This document shows positions 16,612 through 24,657 of a stretch of 28,821 bases of DNA, piece by piece. Source of the stretch: Thermoplasmata archaeon (GTDB lineage: Archaea; Thermoplasmatota; Thermoplasmata; Thermoplasmatales; Thermoplasmataceae). The stretch's first letter is position 1; each line of letters begins with the position of its first letter. The notes beneath the pieces are model-generated. The model searched no databases, was not told where the DNA came from, and worked only from the letters and a program-made list of their open reading frames with translations. The position numbers and the translations under genes were made by a program. The stretch spans positions 1 through 28,821 of the forward strand of contig JAJZZQ010000069.1 in assembly GCA_021797525.1 (NCBI GenBank), in the 5' to 3' direction.

Positions 16612-16660
16612 TTTTTAATATGGCGGATAAGGCTTAAAAACCAAGGTAAAATACTAGAAT
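16612..16660. promoter_or_regulatory. Bidirectional promoter, one central TATA element for two sulfur genes
   Basis: The 49-bp gap has one AT-rich core, GCTTAAAAACC on the plus strand (about 16632-16642). Its centre, near 16636, is about 25 bp from both the GTG at 16661 and the ATG at 16611. No other good TATA sequence is present, so one element may serve both directions with leaderless transcripts. Confidence 0.5.
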
Positions 16661-17479
16661 GTGAATTCAAGTAGCGGACCACTGAAGGAACTGGTGTGGC
16701 TCAAGGATCACCTGAAAGACCCTCAACTGATAATAGTTGACTGCAGATACAATCTTTTTGATGCGCATTATGGGCAGCGTGCATACTCCAATGGACACAT
16801 CCCAGGGGCGTATTTTGTTGATCTTCTTAGGGATATGACAGGTCAGATATCAAAGAACGGCGGGAGGCACCCCTTGCCTGATATTCACCTTTTTGCAAAA
16901 AAGCTTGAAAGCTTCGGTATAAACGAAACTTCAACCGTTGTGGCTTATGATGATAACTGGTCTGGGGCTGCAAGATTCTATTTCCTGATGCAGTGCATAG
17001 GTTTTGAAAATTCATATGTTCTGAATGGACTCTATCAGAACTGGGAAAATTTAGGCTATCCAACCGATAAGACTGAGCCGAAAAAACGAAAAGGGGAACT
17101 TCGGATAAGGCCTGACAAACATATAAGAATAGAAGTCGATCATATAAAGAAGGATATAGATTCTGTAAAACTTGTTGATTGCAGGTCCAGTGACAGATAT
17201 GCAGGAGAAAACGAAACCATAGATCCTGTCGCCGGCCATATTCCTGGGGCGGTAAACCATCCATTCATGGAATCTATAGGGGATAGAGGTTATCTTGATA
17301 AAAGCCTCCTTGAAAAGAAATTCAGTGATCTGCCAGAAGATCCGATACTTTACTGCGGATCCGGCGTTACTGCATGCGTTAATTTTGTAGCAATGAGGGT
17401 GGCTGGGAAGGACCCCCGGGTTTATTGTGGAAGCTGGAGTGACTGGATTTCTTACCCGGAAAATCCCGTTGAGAAATAA
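16661..17479 (+). CDS. Thiosulfate/3-mercaptopyruvate sulfurtransferase (two rhodanese domains)
   Basis: A 272-aa tandem rhodanese. The first domain (about 10-135) keeps the fold (IIVDCRY, SNGHIPGA, VVAYDDNW) but has no catalytic Cys. The second domain (about 155-270) has VDCRSSDRY, AGHIPGAVNHP and the active loop CGSGVTA with Cys 232. CGSGVTA is the 3-mercaptopyruvate-type loop, while thiosulfate enzymes usually have CRKGVTA. The enzyme would form a persulfide and pass sulfur to acceptors or cyanide in the cytoplasm. The start is GTG 16661, supported by the TATA spacing. It is divergent from the cysteine synthase gene and probably co-regulated with it. Confidence 0.9.
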   Translation: MNSSSGPLKELVWLKDHLKDPQLIIVDCRYNLFDAHYGQRAYSNGHIPGAYFVDLLRDMTGQISKNGGRHPLPDIHLFAKKLESFGINETSTVVAYDDNWSGAARFYFLMQCIGFENSYVLNGLYQNWENLGYPTDKTEPKKRKGELRIRPDKHIRIEVDHIKKDIDSVKLVDCRSSDRYAGENETIDPVAGHIPGAVNHPFMESIGDRGYLDKSLLEKKFSDLPEDPILYCGSGVTACVNFVAMRVAGKDPRVYCGSWSDWISYPENPVEK

Positions 17480-17565
17480 GCCTGGATTTCAACAAAGCTT
17501 GAATTTTACCATTTTTCATGATAAATCCGATGCTTCGCTGTTTATCCAACATCGTGATTAAATTA

Positions 17566-17574
17566 ATTTAAAAT
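17566..17574 (+). promoter_or_regulatory. TATA-like element of vat
   Basis: TTTAAAATA is centred about 26 bp before ATG 17597. The spacing favours this ATG over the one at 17579 and suggests a leaderless transcript. Confidence 0.45.
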
Positions 17575-17596
17575 ACTGATGAAGAAATACGGTAAT

Positions 17597-19834
17597 ATGG
17601 CTTACAGTGACGGCATCTTACTGAGAGTTGCGGAGGCTAACTCCACAGATCCCGGTATGTCAAGAGTCAGGCTTGATGAAGAATCCAGAATAGCTCTGAA
17701 TTGCGAAATCGGAGATGTCGTGGAGATAGAGAAGGAGAGAAAGACAGTCGGGCGAGTCTACAGGGCAAGACCTGAAGATGAAAACAAAGGTATTGTGAGA
17801 ATCGACAGTGTCATGCGTAACAACTGCAGTGCGTCTATCGGTGACAAGGTAAGGGTAAGAAAAGTAAGAACAGAGGAGGCCAAGAGGGTAACCCTGGCTC
17901 CTATAATAAGAAAAGACCAGAGACTCAAATTCGGTGACGGTATTAATGAGTTCGTCCAGAAAGCACTGATAAGGAGGCCTATGCTTGAGGGTGACAATAT
18001 CAGCGTTCCTGGCCTTACCCTGGCTGGACATTCTGGACTGCTTTTCAAGGTTGTGAAGTCACAACCCCCAAAAGTTCCAATTGAAGTGGGAGAGGAGACA
18101 AAAATAGAGATCAGGGAGGAACCTGCATCAGAGGTTCTGGAAGATGTGTCACGCATCAGTTATGAAGATATAGGGGGTCTTTCTGACCAGCTTGGCAGGG
18201 TAAGGGAAATTATTGAACTTCCTCTGAAGCATCCAGAACTATTCGAAAGGCTTGGTATTCATCCACCCAAGGGTGTCCTCCTTCATGGCCCTCCAGGAAC
18301 GGGGAAAACACTAATAGCAAGGGCTGTTGCAAATGAATCCGGTGCCAATTTCTTCTCCATAAACGGACCGGAAATAATGAGCAAGTACTACGGACAGAGC
18401 GAACAGAAACTAAGAGAGATATTCCTGAAGGCTGAGGAATCCGAACCTTCGATCATATTCATTGATGAAATAGACTCTATAGCTCCAAAGAGAGAAGATG
18501 TACAGGGGGAGGTTGAGAGAAGAGTTGTTGCTCAGCTTCTAACACTCATGGATGGCCTGAAAGAGAGAGGGCATGTCATAGTTATTGGTGCAACAAATCG
18601 TATTGATGCTGTGGACCCTGCGCTGAGGAGACCAGGAAGATTCGACAGGGAGATAAATATAGGTGTCCCCGACAAGAAGGGCAGGAAGGAGATCCTTGCA
18701 ATACACACCAGAGGAATGCCATTCGGTATGGACGAGGATAAAAAGATAGAATTTCTGGATGAAATAGCCAGCCTCACATATGGATTTGTAGGAGCCGATC
18801 TGGCTGCCCTGGCCAGGGAATCGGCAATGAATGCACTGAGAAGGTACCTTCCTGAAATCGATCTGGATAAACCTATACCTACCGAAGTACTTGAAAAAAT
18901 GCAGGTCACGGACGAGGACTTCAGGGAAGCATTGAAGGCCATAGAACCTAGCAGCCTCAGAGAGGTGACCGTTGAAGTCCCAACAATCACGTGGGAAGAT
19001 ATAGGTGGCCTGGAATCAGTTAAAGGCGAACTTAGGGAGACTGTTGAGCTGCCGCTCCTTAAGCCTGATGTATTCAAGAGGCTTGGAATAAGGGCTGCAA
19101 AAGGATTCCTTCTCTACGGGCCTCCAGGTGTTGGTAAGACACTTCTCGCAAAAGCAGTTGCCAATGAGAGCAATGCCAATTTCATTTCTGTAAAAGGACC
19201 AGAAGTCCTGAGCAAGTGGGTTGGAGAAAGCGAGAAGGCTGTGAGGGAGATATTCAAAAAGGCAAAACAGGTTGCACCGACCATTGTCTTCTTTGATGAG
19301 ATTGATTCCATAGCTCCAAGAAGAGGCCAGTATGGGGACACAGGTGTAACGGAAAGAATAGTCAATCAGCTTCTGACATCGCTTGATGGTGTGGAGGTAC
19401 TGCAGGGAGTGGTGGTCCTTGCTGCCACAAACAGGCCAGATATTATTGACCCCGGCCTCTTAAGGGCTGGGAGATTTGATAAGATGATCTATATACCTCC
19501 GCCTGATGAGGCCAATAGGCTCAAGATACTGCAGGTCCATACAAAGAATATGCCCCTTAAAAAGGATGTTAATCTTAATGATATATCCAAGAAAACAGAG
19601 GGCTATGTTGGTGCCGATCTGGAGAACCTATGCAGAGAGGCAGGAATGATGGCATACAGGGATGACCCGGAGGCAACAGAAATCAGCCAGAAGAATTTCC
19701 TTGATGCCATGAAATCCATAAGGCCGTCAGTAGATGAGGAGGTTCTGAAGTTCTACAGGGGCCTTTCTGAGTCTCTGAGCAAATCTGTATCAGAAAAGAG
19801 AAAAGTAGTGGAGGAACTGGGCCTTTACCAGTGA
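17597..19834 (+). CDS. vat: VCP-like AAA+ ATPase VAT (CDC48/p97 homolog)
   Basis: A 745-aa hexameric AAA+ unfoldase that feeds proteins to the archaeal proteasome. The N-domain (about 1-185: double-psi barrel plus four-stranded barrel) begins [16 protein letters not shown]1 has Walker A GPPGTGKT at 231-238 and Walker [10 protein letters not shown]2 has Walker A GPPGVGKT at 508-515 and Walker B IVFFDEID. Second-region-of-homology arginines lie in the RRPGRFDRE and RAGRFDK segments. I chose ATG 17597 because its spacing to the GI(L/I)LRV motif equals that of Thermoplasma VAT and gives the same total length, and TTTAAAATA lies about 26 bp upstream. The upstream in-frame ATG 17579 would add six residues. 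The C-terminal tail ends LGLYQ. Confidence 0.96.
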   Translation: MAYSDGILLRVAEANSTDPGMSRVRLDEESRIALNCEIGDVVEIEKERKTVGRVYRARPEDENKGIVRIDSVMRNNCSASIGDKVRVRKVRTEEAKRVTLAPIIRKDQRLKFGDGINEFVQKALIRRPMLEGDNISVPGLTLAGHSGLLFKVVKSQPPKVPIEVGEETKIEIREEPASEVLEDVSRISYEDIGGLSDQLGRVREIIELPLKHPELFERLGIHPPKGVLLHGPPGTGKTLIARAVANESGANFFSINGPEIMSKYYGQSEQKLREIFLKAEESEPSIIFIDEIDSIAPKREDVQGEVERRVVAQLLTLMDGLKERGHVIVIGATNRIDAVDPALRRPGRFDREINIGVPDKKGRKEILAIHTRGMPFGMDEDKKIEFLDEIASLTYGFVGADLAALARESAMNALRRYLPEIDLDKPIPTEVLEKMQVTDEDFREALKAIEPSSLREVTVEVPTITWEDIGGLESVKGELRETVELPLLKPDVFKRLGIRAAKGFLLYGPPGVGKTLLAKAVANESNANFISVKGPEVLSKWVGESEKAVREIFKKAKQVAPTIVFFDEIDSIAPRRGQYGDTGVTERIVNQLLTSLDGVEVLQGVVVLAATNRPDIIDPGLLRAGRFDKMIYIPPPDEANRLKILQVHTKNMPLKKDVNLNDISKKTEGYVGADLENLCREAGMMAYRDDPEATEISQKNFLDAMKSIRPSVDEEVLKFYRGLSESLSKSVSEKRKVVEELGLYQ

Positions 19835-19889
19835 ATATCCACACTTTCCATTTCTATTTTTTATATGAGGACTGAAGGCGTTGATTCCT

Positions 19890-21263
19890 GTGGATTCAGG
19901 ATCTAACAAGTATTCTGTCCTTTCAGTTACCACACTCGGGTCTCTGATGGCGGCAGTAGACTCAACAATTGTGTTCCTGGCAGTTCCTGCCATGGCAAAA
20001 TACTTCAAAACAGGAGTATCTCTCCTTACCCTTGTAATTGTGATGTATATTGTAACCCAGACTGCTATGATGATTCCAAGTGGCACCATCGGGAACCGCC
20101 TTGGAATGAAGAAGATATATCTCAGTGGTTTTGGCATATTTGCTGTATCCTCTCTCATAATAGCTCTCTCGCCGGAAATATCATTTGCCATATTCTTCAG
20201 GGGAGTAGAGGGTATTGGTGCTGGAATACTAGGTACACTGGGTTTTCCAATTCTTTTAAAATCATTTCCATTTGAGGAGAGGGGAAAGGCAATAGGAATA
20301 AATTCAGTTTCCTGGTCGGTAGGAGCACTGATTGGGCCACTACTTGGAGGTTTCCTTGTAACATATGACTGGCGATACATTTTCCTGATCAATGTGCCAA
20401 TCGGGATTATAGGGCTTATACTTGGAATCAGCCGGATCCCCGCAGACAAAGGGGACAGAAGCGTAAAGTTCAGGCCTGCAAATTTTCTCACATTCTTAGT
20501 ATTCATAATACTGGTTGTGATGGGCATTTCACTTCTCAATTACTACTTCCTCATAGCCGGGGCTTTTATGTTCCTGCCCTTCTATCTTGCGGAGAGAAGA
20601 GACCCGCTAATTCCACCAAAACTGCTCAGGAACCGTTCATATTATCCTATAGTAATGGCATCCGGGCTACAGGGCATAGGGTTTTTTGGAACAATATATG
20701 TTCTAAGTGTCTATTTTCAATCCGACCTGGGGGTATCACCGATCGTTGCCGGGATCCTTGTTGCTGGATATCCTGTGGCTTCAATTATAGCAAATCCACT
20801 TGGTGGATCACTACTTGACCGCAGCGGAAGGGGTTCATCACTGCTCGTAATAGGGCTGGTGCTTCAGGGAATAGGCATAATGGTTGCAGCCTTTATACTC
20901 CCTCACAGGTACATATTGACGGTCCCTCTTTTTATTGCCGGGTTTGGTGGGTCCATATACTGGGCAGTCTCAACCACACTGGGTGTGGATGCAACAGGCA
21001 GGGAATTCAGGGCTATGGCAAGTGGAACTCTTTACACCATACGCAATCTATCCCTAGCTCTGGGAATATCACTGCTCCCGGTTTTCATGGACTTTTTCTC
21101 CTCCTCATCTTCAGCGTCTGTTATTATTCTATCATCGCATGTTAACATGATTACTGCGGCCGAATACTACATGCTGTTCATAGCTGTTGCTTCATTCGCT
21201 TCCCTTCCTCTCTTCCTTGCGAGATTCAGGACATGGGAGGGGATATCAAATCCCCACTCCTGA
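19890..21263 (+). CDS. MFS transporter, DHA2/EmrB-QacA-like drug exporter
   Basis: A protein of about 457 aa with 12-14 membrane helices. The first helix has the D-S-T-I-V motif (LMAAVDSTIVFLAVPA), typical of the 14-TM DHA2 drug:H+ antiporters. Motif A reads SGTIGNRLGMKKIYLSG and motif C resembles GPLLGGFLVTYDWRYIFLINVP. This family exports toxic organic compounds using the proton gradient, which is steep in an acidophile; the substrate is unknown. I chose GTG 19890 because TTTTTTATAT (19857-19866) lies about 28 bp upstream; TTG 19881 would add three residues. It lies 55 bp after vat, probably with its own promoter. Confidence 0.88.
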   Translation: MDSGSNKYSVLSVTTLGSLMAAVDSTIVFLAVPAMAKYFKTGVSLLTLVIVMYIVTQTAMMIPSGTIGNRLGMKKIYLSGFGIFAVSSLIIALSPEISFAIFFRGVEGIGAGILGTLGFPILLKSFPFEERGKAIGINSVSWSVGALIGPLLGGFLVTYDWRYIFLINVPIGIIGLILGISRIPADKGDRSVKFRPANFLTFLVFIILVVMGISLLNYYFLIAGAFMFLPFYLAERRDPLIPPKLLRNRSYYPIVMASGLQGIGFFGTIYVLSVYFQSDLGVSPIVAGILVAGYPVASIIANPLGGSLLDRSGRGSSLLVIGLVLQGIGIMVAAFILPHRYILTVPLFIAGFGGSIYWAVSTTLGVDATGREFRAMASGTLYTIRNLSLALGISLLPVFMDFFSSSSSASVIILSSHVNMITAAEYYMLFIAVASFASLPLFLARFRTWEGISNPHS

Positions 21264-21332
21264 CCCATTGCATAAAGCAAATGATAAAGATGGGGAAAAT
21301 TTAACTATAATATATGTATTAATCAAATCGTA

Positions 21333-21602
21333 ATGACCCGAAAGAAGTTTGCCTCTGACATGATCAAGAAGGCCCTTGTCAACAATGATGGTGAGACCAT
21401 TGGAATGATAGTAAATTTTGTTGTTGACACTGTTACCGGGTCCATTAAAAGTGTTCTTGTAAAACCTTCCGGCCCAGAAAGGTATTCTGATTTTCCACTG
21501 GACAAGGAGGGTCGATACATGATACCTTTACCCAGAATAAAGCCGTTCAGGGACGTCTATGTTACTGATGTAAAGAAAAGGGGAGAGGTACCGAAAATCT
21601 GA
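21333..21602 (+). CDS. PRC-barrel domain protein
   Basis: An 89-aa protein that is one PRC-barrel: ALVNNDGETIGMIVNFVVD, then GSIKSVLVKPS, and the late VYVTDVKKRGEVPKI strand. Stand-alone archaeal PRC-barrel proteins are small scaffold or RNA-metabolism-associated proteins, and some act in cell division (CdpB family). Which of these applies here is open. ATG 21333 is preceded by AT-rich TATAATATAT (about 21306-21315). It converges with the UbiA-family gene, with only 6 bp between the two stop codons. Confidence 0.8.
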   Translation: MTRKKFASDMIKKALVNNDGETIGMIVNFVVDTVTGSIKSVLVKPSGPERYSDFPLDKEGRYMIPLPRIKPFRDVYVTDVKKRGEVPKI

Positions 21603-21608
21603 TATATA

Positions 21609-22433
21609 TTAGTGAAACAGCGGAAAATAAGCAGAAAGGAGAACTGCTGTCAGAACCTGAATCAGGACTATCTGATTAGTCATCCTGCTTATTCCGATTG
21701 TATCCTTTTTTAGAGTAAGGAAATGAAATACTGATACCGCAAGGGGAATAAGAAGCAGAAGGAACTCCCTGGGGAAAAGTGCCTGGATAATGAATCCTGG
21801 AAAAAGTACAGCAGCATATATGGGCCTGAATTTTCTTACACGTACTCCGTCCTGTCTGTCTTCAGGAAGATGATGCAGATAACGAATTGCTGAAGCAAGA
21901 AGGCCAAGTAGTATAGATATCAGGATCATCTGCAGTGTAACAGTGGCATCAAAAGCTATTGCCGATCCGATCACTGAAAATATTCCAAAGGACATAAACG
22001 TTGAAACCTCACCAAATCCCCTGGAATTGAATCGGAATGGAGGCAAAACGTACATGAGTGATACTGCAACTGCAAGAAATCCTATGATGAGTAAGGTATA
22101 CTTATGGTAATAAAAAACGATGAAAAGCCCAACTGTGATGGAAAGAAGTGCACAGACAACAAAATATATTCTTACTGTCTCCGGTTTAACTCCTGAACGC
22201 TCAATAAGATAAGATCCAATTGGAAATGTGGTATCATCATTTCTGAGGATTCTCCCTGACTTGTGATCAAAAAAATCCATGGAAAGGTTGAGAGCAGCCT
22301 GCATCAGCATAACGACTGCCACCAGAAGTACGAACATAACCGGGTCTCGAAATCTGTTATAAGACCATACGACCAGAACCGGAGAAAAGGAGGTGAAGTA
22401 AAGTGGAAGTTTGAGGCCCTTTGCTATATTCAT
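21609..22433 (-). CDS. UbiA-superfamily prenyltransferase (MenA-like)
   Basis: A 274-aa protein with about eight or nine membrane helices. The first Asp-rich motif is NLSMDFFDHKSG (N49, D53, D56), and the second is YLHHLPEDRQDGVRVRKF (E191, D192, D195). These are in the positions where UbiA enzymes bind prenyl diphosphate through Mg2+. In MenA the pattern is N-D-x-x-D-x-x-x-D; here the first Asp of that pattern is Ser, so the site is slightly divergent. Likely roles are prenylation of a quinone head group or of a lipid precursor. The start is ATG at 22431-22433. It is divergent from a second UbiA-family gene. Confidence 0.8.
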   Translation of the reverse strand: MNIAKGLKLPLYFTSFSPVLVVWSYNRFRDPVMFVLLVAVVMLMQAALNLSMDFFDHKSGRILRNDDTTFPIGSYLIERSGVKPETVRIYFVVCALLSITVGLFIVFYYHKYTLLIIGFLAVAVSLMYVLPPFRFNSRGFGEVSTFMSFGIFSVIGSAIAFDATVTLQMILISILLGLLASAIRYLHHLPEDRQDGVRVRKFRPIYAAVLFPGFIIQALFPREFLLLLIPLAVSVFHFLTLKKDTIGISRMTNQIVLIQVLTAVLLSAYFPLFH

Positions 22434-22525
22434 GCATTCGTGATTGTGAAAAGCTAATTAATTTCTCGTCAATTTAATTTTCCTTCACTCTTATATATCA
22501 TTTTCCAATACAGTATAGATAACAT

Positions 22526-23842
22526 ATGGACAGAGCCGTAATCAAGCTGCTCAGGAAAGCCAGAACCATGACCTTATCCACTACTGGAGTCAAAACATGG
22601 ACAACCAAGACTTTCTATGCTATGGATCACGGTTTTCTATTCTATATTGAAAAAGGCGGTCTCACTTTAAAGAACATTACAGAGAATCCGAACATAAGTT
22701 TTGCAATAGACGAGAATAAACTGAATCTTTTTGTTCAGGGCTCCGGGAGAGTTGAAATTTTGGGCGAACCGGATGATCTGCAGAGAGAGAGGGGGATATT
22801 ACTTCACAAGGTTCCTGCAGATGCTGCATTCTCTCATAGCGGGCACGTATTTCTTGCCAGGCTTGTCCCTGATGAAATACGGGTAATGGATATGCGTGTT
22901 GAAATGAAGAGATACAGTGCCGACGTAAATCTCGATGAAATGACAGAGCATTTCCAACCGATCTTTAGCCTTTTCAGGGTATGGTCATTTCAGCAGAGCA
23001 TAATTGCATTGATTATTGGTTCCATACTTGCTGTCAGGCTGAATTTAGTATTTCTGGTTCTTTCAGTTCTCGGTATTATGGCCGCCCATGGCGCTTTCAA
23101 TGCCATAAGCGGATACTTTGATTTCAGGACAGGGAACGATACGCCCAGATCCCTGACCAGTTCAAGAGTTTTTGTTGACAACCTTGTACATCCGAGGAAG
23201 GCCCTTGGAGTATCCTATCTACTGCTGGCGCTTGCTCTCGTAGATGGGGTATACCTGGCTATTTCCAGGCCACAGATTTGGCCATTTATCCTGATAGGCG
23301 TTGTAGCAGGTGCTCTATATAGTGCCCCAAAAATAGGGTTTAAAAAATATGCTCTGGGAGATGTTGCTGTCTTTGTTGCATGGTCACCCGGAATATTCCT
23401 TGGCGCTTATGTACTTCAGGGAGGAATAATAAACCTTCCAATACTTCTGATATCATTTTCAGTTGCCCTTCTAACGGTGAATATCCTGCATGGAAATAAC
23501 TGGAGAGACATGGACGACGACAGGAAAGTCGGGGTCAGAACAGTTGCAAATGTTCTTGGAGAAGAGGGATCAAAGATCTATTATTATGCACTCATTTGGT
23601 CTCCATATGCCCTTGTTGTCCTGGCATATTTCCTTGAGAGGCACCTATACCCGTTGTTTGCCGTAATGCTTACAGTTCCTCTGGCAATACAGCTTTCAAG
23701 AATTGCTGCAAACAGGAAGAACATAAAAAGGTCAATGCTGGATATGCTTACTGCAAGAGCAACTTTCTACTTCGGTCTTTTCGGGGTTATATCCTATCTT
23801 CTTGTTACCTATGCCTCAGGGGCACTTCATCTTGTAGTGTAG
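22526..23842 (+). CDS. Fusion of FMN-binding split-barrel (PNPOx-like) domain and UbiA prenyltransferase
   Basis: A 438-aa two-domain protein. Residues about 1-130 form a pyridoxamine-phosphate-oxidase-like split barrel (MTLSTTGVKTWTTKTFYAM, then GFLFYIEKGG, and VQGSGRVEILGEPDD). This fold usually binds FMN, F420 or heme. Residues about 150-438 form a UbiA domain of about nine helices, with NAISGYFDFRTGND (D199, D205) and NNWRDMDDDRKVGVRT (D328, D330-332), both strong Mg2+/diphosphate motifs. The fusion suggests that a redox step and prenylation act on the same quinone or lipid intermediate. TATATATC-like sequence (about 22493-22500) precedes ATG 22526. It starts a plus-strand group with the GtrA-like gene 12 bp downstream. 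Confidence 0.85.
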   Translation: MDRAVIKLLRKARTMTLSTTGVKTWTTKTFYAMDHGFLFYIEKGGLTLKNITENPNISFAIDENKLNLFVQGSGRVEILGEPDDLQRERGILLHKVPADAAFSHSGHVFLARLVPDEIRVMDMRVEMKRYSADVNLDEMTEHFQPIFSLFRVWSFQQSIIALIIGSILAVRLNLVFLVLSVLGIMAAHGAFNAISGYFDFRTGNDTPRSLTSSRVFVDNLVHPRKALGVSYLLLALALVDGVYLAISRPQIWPFILIGVVAGALYSAPKIGFKKYALGDVAVFVAWSPGIFLGAYVLQGGIINLPILLISFSVALLTVNILHGNNWRDMDDDRKVGVRTVANVLGEEGSKIYYYALIWSPYALVVLAYFLERHLYPLFAVMLTVPLAIQLSRIAANRKNIKRSMLDMLTARATFYFGLFGVISYLLVTYASGALHLVV

Positions 23843-23854
23843 GACAGGAAATAA

Positions 23855-24334
23855 ATGTCCGTAAAGGGGGATTATTCTCTAAGTGACTTCATAAGGAACC
23901 TGATAAGGAACAATTTATTCCGCTCTTTCAAATATTCAATTTCAGGATTCGCAGGATTTATCATGCTTGAAATTCTAACATTTATTGGAATTGAGTTTAT
24001 CGGAGTTTCATTGATATTCCTCATAGACGCATATTCTTTTTTCACTGCAGTGCTTGTAGAGTATATTATTAATGAACACTGGACAACAAGAAACGAGGGA
24101 AATCATGGAGGTGCGTTGAAGGGGTTCCTCATAAGGCTATTTACATTTGAGCTCCTGAATCTGCTGGGCAATATTGTTACTCTTTCTGTTCAGTATGCAT
24201 TACTGTTTTTCTTCAATATCTCCCCTCTTATCGGGAATTTAATTGGATCAGGGATAGCTTTCCCTGTTAATTATTATCTTCAGATGAAGAATGTTTGGGG
24301 AATAAATCCTGTCCAGTTTTCAGAGGGGAAATAA
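23855..24334 (+). CDS. GtrA-like family membrane protein
   Basis: A 159-aa protein with four membrane helices typical of the GtrA/DPMS family: FKYSISGFAGFIMLEILTF, then a second helix, VEYIINEHWTTRN between helices 2 and 3 (the usual N-x-x-W-T/V-F region), and NLIGSGIAFPVNYYLQMKNVW at the end. Family members help transfer polyprenyl-phosphate-linked sugars or flip them across the membrane. A prenyltransferase ending 12 bp upstream fits a role in polyprenol or glycolipid metabolism. The start is ATG at 23855. No glycosyltransferase partner is in the window. Confidence 0.82.
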   Translation: MSVKGDYSLSDFIRNLIRNNLFRSFKYSISGFAGFIMLEILTFIGIEFIGVSLIFLIDAYSFFTAVLVEYIINEHWTTRNEGNHGGALKGFLIRLFTFELLNLLGNIVTLSVQYALLFFFNISPLIGNLIGSGIAFPVNYYLQMKNVWGINPVQFSEGK

Positions 24335-24395
24335 TATCCCTTGCACCACCGGTTTCCGATAATCTGAAATACAGGAAAGTTATGATCCGGAGTTA

Positions 24396-24653
24396 ATGAC
24401 TGTCAGCAGTGAAAGTCTGGAGAATGCCTACGGGTTCAGAAAATACTTCTGGGGCAGAGTTATGGGGCTAGGTCTCCTCATCGTGGGCGTTGGGTTCTAT
24501 TTCGTCTGGTCGGTTCTTTATGGAACATGGGCAGATGTGGGGCTTTACTCATTCGTTGTGGTTGTAGTTATTTTTGGCCTTCTCGAACTTGCATTGGTTC
24601 AATCCAAAATTAAAGATGAGATCAGGGAAATTGAGAGATCTAAGAGGGCGTAA
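24396..24653 (+). CDS. Small two-helix membrane protein, unknown
   Basis: An 85-aa protein with two hydrophobic helices (about 23-42 and 48-67) and a charged C-terminal tail (SKIKDEIREIERSKRA) likely to be cytoplasmic. No family is recognised. It begins 61 bp after the GtrA-like gene on the same strand, with ATG 24396, and ends 4 bp before the stop of the convergent VirB4-like gene. Its composition and position support a real gene. Confidence 0.6.
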   Translation: MTVSSESLENAYGFRKYFWGRVMGLGLLIVGVGFYFVWSVLYGTWADVGLYSFVVVVVIFGLLELALVQSKIKDEIREIERSKRA

Positions 24654-24657
24654 GCCT

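Noticed and set aside
16827..17264. A 145-codon minus-strand frame
   Set aside because: It lies antisense within both rhodanese domains of the sulfurtransferase, and its translation has no recognisable features.
17660..19365. Several long open frames on the minus strand inside vat (17660-18031, 17758-18156, 18532-19077, 19114-19365)
   Set aside because: They are antisense to a highly conserved ATPase gene, have low-complexity Ser/Leu/Ile-rich translations, and show no family resemblance.
19790..20539. A 249-codon minus-strand frame across the start of the MFS gene
   Set aside because: The translation is Pro/Ile/Arg-rich, without membrane or domain pattern, and it lies antisense to clear transporter helices.
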